Assembly: GCF_000217955.3 (NCBI RefSeq)
Contig: NZ_AFOY02000003.1
Location: forward strand, 1-34,322
Direction of reading: 5' to 3'
Origin: Pseudomonas fluorescens HK44
GTDB taxonomy: Bacteria; Pseudomonadota; Gammaproteobacteria; Pseudomonadales; Pseudomonadaceae
DNA length: 34,322 nt
Positions 30,502 to 34,322 of the stretch are shown here, piece after piece. Position numbers and translations under genes: made by a program. Every line of letters begins with the position of its first letter. Position 1 is the stretch's first letter. The notes under the pieces were generated by a model. That model worked only from the letters and a program-made list of their open reading frames with translations, was not told the DNA's origin and did not search any database.

Positions 30502-31944
30502 ATGACTGAAGTTGAAGTAAAGAAAACGCAAGAAAGCCTGCAAGACCGCCTGGCTCAAGTCGTTGAGCTGCTGCATCGCCAGCGGGTGGTCGAAGACCTG
30601 ACTCATCGCCAGGAAGGTCATCATCACGATCTGGTCGAGAACCTGGTCCACCGGCAAAACCTCGTCGAGTTGCAACGCAAGCTCGATGACCTGCACTCCG
30701 CCGACGTTGCCTACATTCTTGAAGCCTTGCCGCTTGCCGAGCGTCTGACTGTCTGGCAGTTGGTCAAGGCCGAGCGCGACGGCGACATCCTGCTTGAAGT
30801 ATCCGACTCGGTTCGCGAAACCCTGATCGCCGACATGGACGATCAGGAGCTCCTGGCAGCGGCCAAGGAGATGGATGCCGACGAACTTGCTGACCTGGCC
30901 CCCGAGCTGCCGCGAGACGTCGTCCACGAGCTGATGGAAACCCTTGATGGTCAGCAGCGAGAGCGCGTTCGCTCCGCGTTGTCCTATGACGAGGAGCAGG
31001 TCGGTGCATTGATGGACTTCGAGATGGTGACGATCCGCGAGGATGTCAGCCTGGAAGTGGTTCTGCGTTACTTGCGTCGCCTCAAGGAACTGCCAGGTCA
31101 TACCGACAAGTTGTTCGTGGTTGACTACGATGGCGTGCTCAAAGGCGTGCTGCCGATCAAGCGACTGCTGGTCAACGATCCCGACAAGCAAGTCTCGGAA
31201 GTCATGGCCAGCGACCCGGTGAGTTTTCACCCGGATGAAGATGCCTACGATGCCGCACAGGCTTTTGAGCGTTACGACTTGATTTCGGCCCCGGTGGTCG
31301 ACAAGAACGACAAGCTCATCGGTCGTCTGACCATCGACGAGATGGTCGACCTGATTCGTGAAGAGAGCGAAAACGAAGTTCTCAACATGGCAGGTCTGCG
31401 TGAAGAAGAGGATATTTTCGCGTCAGTCTGGAAATCCTTGCGCAACCGCTGGGCCTGGCTGGCGATCAACCTGATTACCGCCTTTGTTGCATCGCGGGTA
31501 ATCGGTTTGTTCGAAGGTTCTATCGAGAAGCTGGTGGCCCTGGCGGCGTTGATGCCGATCGTTGCCGGTATTGGCGGTAACTCCGGCAACCAGACGATTA
31601 CCATGATCGTTCGTGCGATGGCGCTCGATCAGGTCAGCACCGGTAATACTTCGCGTCTCATGCGCAAGGAGCTGGCGGTTGGTTTGATCAATGGTCTGGT
31701 CTGGGGTGGGGTCATCGGCGTGGTGGCCTACTTGCTGTATGGCAGTTGGTCACTGGGTGTAGTGATGACTGCCGCGATGACCTTGAACCTGCTGCTGGCG
31801 GCGTTGATGGGGGTTTTGATTCCGATGACCCTGGCGCGTTTCGGACGCGACCCGGCGATGGGTGCGAGCGTCATGATCACGGCTATGACCGACAGCGGTG
31901 GTTTCTTCATCTTCCTCGGGCTGGCGACAATCTTCCTGCTCTGA
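30502..31944 (+). CDS. mgtE: MgtE magnesium transporter
   Basis: A Mg2+ channel/transporter of the inner membrane, active as a homodimer. The 480-residue protein has the MgtE N-domain (~30-135; SADVAYILEALPLAERL and LADLAPELPRDVVHELM), two CBS domains (~140-265; VSEVMASDPVSFHPDEDAYD and KLIGRLTIDEMVDLIREE) that bind Mg and gate the pore, a plug helix and five membrane helices (~310-480). The pore motif IVAGIGGNSGNQTITMIVRAM and the ending SGGFFIFLGLATIFLL are canonical. Start 30502 (MTEVEVKKT) is favoured over an in-frame GTG at 30472. In P. aeruginosa MgtE also affects type III secretion through the Gac/Rsm system; rsmA lies 1.5 kb upstream. Confidence 0.96.
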   Translation: MTEVEVKKTQESLQDRLAQVVELLHRQRVVEDLTHRQEGHHHDLVENLVHRQNLVELQRKLDDLHSADVAYILEALPLAERLTVWQLVKAERDGDILLEVSDSVRETLIADMDDQELLAAAKEMDADELADLAPELPRDVVHELMETLDGQQRERVRSALSYDEEQVGALMDFEMVTIREDVSLEVVLRYLRRLKELPGHTDKLFVVDYDGVLKGVLPIKRLLVNDPDKQVSEVMASDPVSFHPDEDAYDAAQAFERYDLISAPVVDKNDKLIGRLTIDEMVDLIREESENEVLNMAGLREEEDIFASVWKSLRNRWAWLAINLITAFVASRVIGLFEGSIEKLVALAALMPIVAGIGGNSGNQTITMIVRAMALDQVSTGNTSRLMRKELAVGLINGLVWGGVIGVVAYLLYGSWSLGVVMTAAMTLNLLLAALMGVLIPMTLARFGRDPAMGASVMITAMTDSGGFFIFLGLATIFLL

Positions 31945-32068
31945 GTTTCTATTTCGCGGTCTTGCTCAAACCAGCAGGCCGCGCATCTTTATTGTTGTTC
32001 TGTCTATTAGTGTAATGTCGATGGCGACTGAGCTTGCCGTTGAGTAATCGATTGACTGAATTTCAGGC

Positions 32069-32094
32069 AAAAAAAAGCCAGCACATGGCTGGCT
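32069..32094 (-). terminator. Intrinsic terminator of amrZ
   Basis: On the minus strand AGCCAGC pairs with GCTGGCT (32088-32094 with 32076-32082), with a 5-base loop, followed by a run of eight T. It also lies between the convergent mgtE and amrZ genes. Confidence 0.9.
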
Positions 32095-32112
32095 AGAACT
32101 TACGGGATGCAA

Positions 32113-32439
32113 TCAGGAGGCGTCTGCGGCCATTTCAGCGTCATGGGCAATCAGCGAAACCAGTGCGTTTTGCTGGCGGTGGGAGAGTTGACGGAAACGT
32201 TGAAGCAGTTCGCGTTCGTGCAGTGACAGCTCGGGGCTGTCCAGGCGCATGCTCAATTCTTCGCCCAGCGCGCCTTCCTGAATAAGACTCTGCTCGAGGC
32301 GGGCGATGATCTCGGAATTCATGCTGCGGTGATGATTGCGAGCCACCTCGGCAATGCGTTCACGCATCCCGTCTGGCAGACGTACGACGAACTTGTCAGC
32401 CGTACGGCTGGAATAGATTGCCTGTTTCAATGGGCGCAT
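32113..32439 (-). CDS. amrZ: AmrZ (AlgZ) ribbon-helix-helix transcription factor
   Basis: A global regulator of motility, alginate and other polysaccharides, c-di-GMP and iron genes in pseudomonads; dimers of the ribbon-helix-helix fold assemble into tetramers. The 108-residue protein has the DNA-contacting beta strand ADKFVVRLP (Lys-16, Val-18 and Arg-20 correspond to K18/V20/R22 of P. aeruginosa), followed by [23 protein letters not shown] and the tetramerising tail [20 protein letters not shown]. No Shine-Dalgarno sequence is visible before the ATG, which directly follows a TAACCGGTTA palindrome. An AlgU-like promoter lies ~60 bases upstream. Confidence 0.95.
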   Translation of the reverse strand: MRPLKQAIYSSRTADKFVVRLPDGMRERIAEVARNHHRSMNSEIIARLEQSLIQEGALGEELSMRLDSPELSLHERELLQRFRQLSHRQQNALVSLIAHDAEMAADAS

Positions 32440-32444
32440 ATATT

Positions 32445-32454
32445 TAACCGGTTA
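32445..32454. promoter_or_regulatory. TAACCGGTTA palindrome adjoining the amrZ start
   Basis: A perfect 10-base palindrome, 6 bases before the amrZ ATG, where a ribosome site would be expected. It could be an operator or have no function; AmrZ is known to repress itself in P. aeruginosa, but this does not look like the usual AmrZ site. Confidence 0.3.
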
Positions 32455-32496
32455 GTTCAGGGGAGCGGTTCTCGGAATTGGCCGCAGGATGTCATG

Positions 32497-32523
32497 TAGG
32501 ACAAGCTTCGTTGCCAAATGTTC
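32497..32523 (-). promoter_or_regulatory. AlgU (sigma-22)-like promoter of amrZ
   Basis: On the minus strand GAACAT (32523-32518), 16 bases, then TCCTA (32501-32497) resembles the AlgU consensus GAACTT-N16/17-TCTGA. The predicted leader is about 50 bases. P. aeruginosa amrZ is AlgU-dependent, which supports the reading. The rest of 32440-32809 shows no convincing gene. Confidence 0.45.
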
Positions 32524-32809
32524 AACCTGAATTGATAAGAGGCCCGCATCATGCCTCAAAATGCCAGAACATTGGCGTCAATTCTGTGACAAATATTGAA
32601 CTGGAAGCAGGCGTTATGCCAGCACCAATTATCAGAAATGCGGACTGGTTTGAAAACAGTCACCGGGCCCGTATATCTGACCGCGTCCTCTTTGCCCGAC
32701 AGGTGGGTGCCTGGGCGCCCCTGAGCGTGCATGCTATGCGGATATGATCTTCGTTCCTTACAAGATACAGAATAGTGGCAAATGGCCGATTTGCTAGGGC
32801 GGGTACGCA

Positions 32810-33406
32810 ATGCGGGATGATATAGGGGGGCGCGGCAGACTTATTTATTTGATGGGGCCGTCCGGCTCTGGCAAAGACAGCCTGATCGATGCGGCCCGTG
32901 GTTCCTTGCTTGGCCTTGATTGCATTGTGGTGCGCAGGGTGATTACCCGGTCGGCTGAATCGGTCGGCGAAGACGCTATGGGTGTGACTGCGGAGCAATT
33001 TGCTCAAATGAGGCATGAAGGTGGTTTTGCACTGTGCTGGCGTGCCAATGGGCTTGATTATGGCATTCCAGCAGAGATCGATTGCTGGTTAAGTGACGGT
33101 CGTCATGTACTGATCAACGGCTCAAGAGGTCATTTGTCAGAAGCTATGGCGCGTTATCCGACGTTGTTGCCCATATTGCTGACGGTAAAAACCGATGCCT
33201 TGCGCAAACGTCTTGAGCGGCGAGGGCGCGAGAGCGCTGAGGAGATCGAGGCCCGACTTGAGCGCAATGCCCTGTTTTCAGCGGATGTTGCTCGAGAAGA
33301 CCCGGAAGGGATTTTTCAGCTGGACAATTCTGGTGAGCTTTCCACTGCTGTTGACAACTTGCTGGCTCTATTGATGCGAGAGGGTATCAGCGCAAAAGCG
33401 GATTGA
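32810..33406 (+). CDS. phnN: Ribose 1,5-bisphosphate phosphokinase PhnN
   Basis: Phosphorylates ribose 1,5-bisphosphate to PRPP, the last step of C-P lyase phosphonate breakdown and an alternative PRPP route. The 198-residue protein is a guanylate-kinase-like P-loop enzyme: Walker A MGPSGSGKDSL (residues ~15-25), RRVITRSAES (the GMP-kinase-type substrate arm), FALCWRANGLDYGIPAEI and the HVLINGSRGHL segment, with the lid around RLERRGRESAEEI. No other phn gene lies beside it on either side, and it faces away from amrZ. A weak ribosome site precedes ATG 32810; ATG 32819 is an alternative. Codon use and AT content look slightly less biased than neighbours. Confidence 0.9.
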   Translation: MRDDIGGRGRLIYLMGPSGSGKDSLIDAARGSLLGLDCIVVRRVITRSAESVGEDAMGVTAEQFAQMRHEGGFALCWRANGLDYGIPAEIDCWLSDGRHVLINGSRGHLSEAMARYPTLLPILLTVKTDALRKRLERRGRESAEEIEARLERNALFSADVAREDPEGIFQLDNSGELSTAVDNLLALLMREGISAKAD

Positions 33407-33536
33407 ATTTGAATGCGTGATCGAGACCGGTCGCTTGCCTACACTTAATAAGCCCTACAGACGACATGACAAAACCGGACCTGCCCGTTAACATGCATGC
33501 CGTCCATCGCGTCGCATGTTCTTGCGGCCGGCATGT

Positions 33537-33613
33537 GTCTCAGTAGCTCAATTGGATAGAGCATCCCCCTCCTAAGGGGAAGGTTGGCAGTTCGAACCTG
33601 CCCTGGGACACCA
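33537..33613 (+). tRNA. tRNA-Arg (CCT)
   Basis: A 77-base tRNA with acceptor GTCTCAG / CTGGGAC, anticodon CCT at 33571-33573 in TCCCCCTCCTAAGGGGA, T-loop TTCGAAC, discriminator A and encoded CCA. tRNA-Arg(CCT) genes are frequent integration sites of genomic islands in Pseudomonas, but no integrase follows within the window. Confidence 0.97.
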
Positions 33614-33640
33614 TATTTCTCTGGGATTCCCTTGTCTCCG

Positions 33641-33670
33641 GTAGTGGCGGCTCTCAAGGTTGGCCGCTAC
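33641..33670 (+). terminator. Hairpin after tRNA-Arg(CCT)
   Basis: GTAGTGGC (33641-33648) pairs with GCCGCTAC (33663-33670), with one G-T pair. No T-run follows, so termination is uncertain. Confidence 0.35.
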
Positions 33671-33775
33671 TCCAGTCACTACTTCTAGTTGTACTCAAAT
33701 TCCCTTGGTTTTCTTCCTCAAGAGCAGATGTCTGCGGCGCGTGCATTGCTCAATGTTTCGGTCGAAATGGCGATG

Positions 33776-34147
33776 TCATTGCTTAGCCTCCGTCCAGGGT
33801 CTGCTACGTGCGCAATAGACTTGCTCATCGATCTCGCTCAGCTCCAGGTCCAGTAGTGCTTGAGCAATGAGGGAGGCATGGATCTTTCTGCGAAGCAGGT
33901 CTGCTGAATGCAGTTCCCCTCGGAAAGGCTAGGGTCGGTGCTGAGTGGAGTGCGTCATCTGCATTTTATTCTCAGGTCGACGGGCGGCTTCTTAGGGCTT
34001 TTCTCGGGACCGGCCTGCCGGAAGCATGAGTACGTCGTGATATCCAAAAAAATGCAGTATCTGCTTGGTTTGCTGGTTGTGACCTAGCCGTAACCGATCA
34101 AAAGGGCGGGTGTGGTAGACGTGTCCGTTGCGGCCTCCGAAATGCTC
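33776..34147 (-). pseudogene. Broken coding-like stretch, unknown family
   Basis: Read leftward in one frame, 34147-33995 gives a protein-like stretch (HVYHTRPFDRLRLGHNQQTK, then QILHFFGYHDVLMLPAG) ending in TAA. After a short middle part and a TAG at 33929-33931, the same frame continues with LLRRKIHASLIAQALLDLEL and SEIDEQVYCARSRPWTEAKQ, ending in TGA at 33776. Neither piece has a good start or ribosome site, and I do not recognise the family. It may be the remnant of a decayed gene after the tRNA, or chance. The remaining sequence in 33614-34260 holds no intact gene. Confidence 0.25.
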
Positions 34148-34289
34148 TCAATTTCATATATGGAGAAATGCTGCAATTCAGGTGACGGCTCTGAGGCGGT
34201 ATCGTGCTCCTCTGCTTATTGTCAATAGAAGGCTGGCAATCAAGTATTTGAAAGCCAAGAAGAAAATTGAAAATTTTTGATTTAATTGC

Positions 34290-34317
34290 TTGACGCGCTC
34301 GGTGGTGTCTGTAGAAT
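34290..34317 (+). promoter_or_regulatory. Strong rRNA/tRNA-type promoter at the right edge
   Basis: A -35 TTGACG (34290-34295), 16 bp and a -10 TAGAAT (34312-34317), with an A/T-rich UP-like block upstream (34255-34287) and a GCGC discriminator. The layout, including CTGTAGAATGCGC, resembles Pseudomonas rRNA operon promoters. The transcribed gene lies beyond the window. Confidence 0.65.
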
Positions 34318-34322
34318 GCGCA

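Noticed and set aside
32478..32747. 89-codon open frame between amrZ and phnN
   Set aside because: No ribosome site, no recognisable family, and it overlaps the AlgU-like promoter of amrZ. The shorter ATG at about 32616 has a similarly poor start.

Overview
The window reads as chromosome of a fluorescent Pseudomonas (P. fluorescens group). The arginine uptake and succinyltransferase genes, alaS-lysC-rsmA, the 62-residue form of RsmA, mgtE and amrZ are all typical of that group, as are the GTGGGAGCGAGCC-type and GTAGGAGC-type REP/REPIN repeats. This assignment comes from recognising protein families and gene order; no search was run.

Layout. 1-2.7 kb: nrdB (class Ia ribonucleotide reductase small subunit) and a small secreted DUF2790 protein, both leftward, with a perfect NrdR-box-like palindrome between them. 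2.7-4.7 kb: acs (acetyl-CoA synthetase). 5.4-9.6 kb: aotJ-aotQ-aotM-aotP-argR, an arginine/ornithine ABC importer followed by the arginine-responsive AraC-family regulator. 9.6-14.3 kb: one very large leftward gene for a DUF6543/leucine-rich-repeat toxin-like protein, lying between argR and aruC. 14.6-22.5 kb: aruC, aruFGDB, a small His-rich protein and aruE, the full arginine succinyltransferase (AST) pathway from arginine to glutamate. 22.7-24.7 kb: a FMN-riboswitch-controlled lumazine synthase (leftward) and L-threonine aldolase. 24.8-29.2 kb: alaS, lysC, rsmA/csrA. 29.2-29.7 kb: tRNA-Ser(GCT) and two identical tRNA-Arg(ACG) genes. 29.7-33.4 kb: a DUF4124-like secreted protein, mgtE, amrZ and a lone phnN. 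33.5 kb: tRNA-Arg(CCT), then about 700 bases with no intact gene and a strong rRNA-type promoter pointing off the right edge.

How it works together. Imported arginine is sensed by ArgR, and the AST enzymes degrade it. The candidate ArgR sites before aotJ and aruC share the same geometry: two direct TGTCGC-N8-AA-type half-sites 21 bp apart, with the -10 hexamer starting 22 bp after the last AA. This supports co-activation of uptake and catabolism. Global regulators (rsmA, amrZ), Mg transport (mgtE) and translation genes (alaS, tRNAs) fill the right half.

The least ordinary items are the LRR protein with an exact 308-residue tandem module duplication and no visible NEL ligase motif, the long inverted repeat between aotP and argR, nrdB without nrdA beside it, phnN isolated next to amrZ, and the broken coding-like DNA after tRNA-Arg(CCT). 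I did not find CRISPR arrays, insertion sequences, prophage genes or a clearly new multi-gene system.
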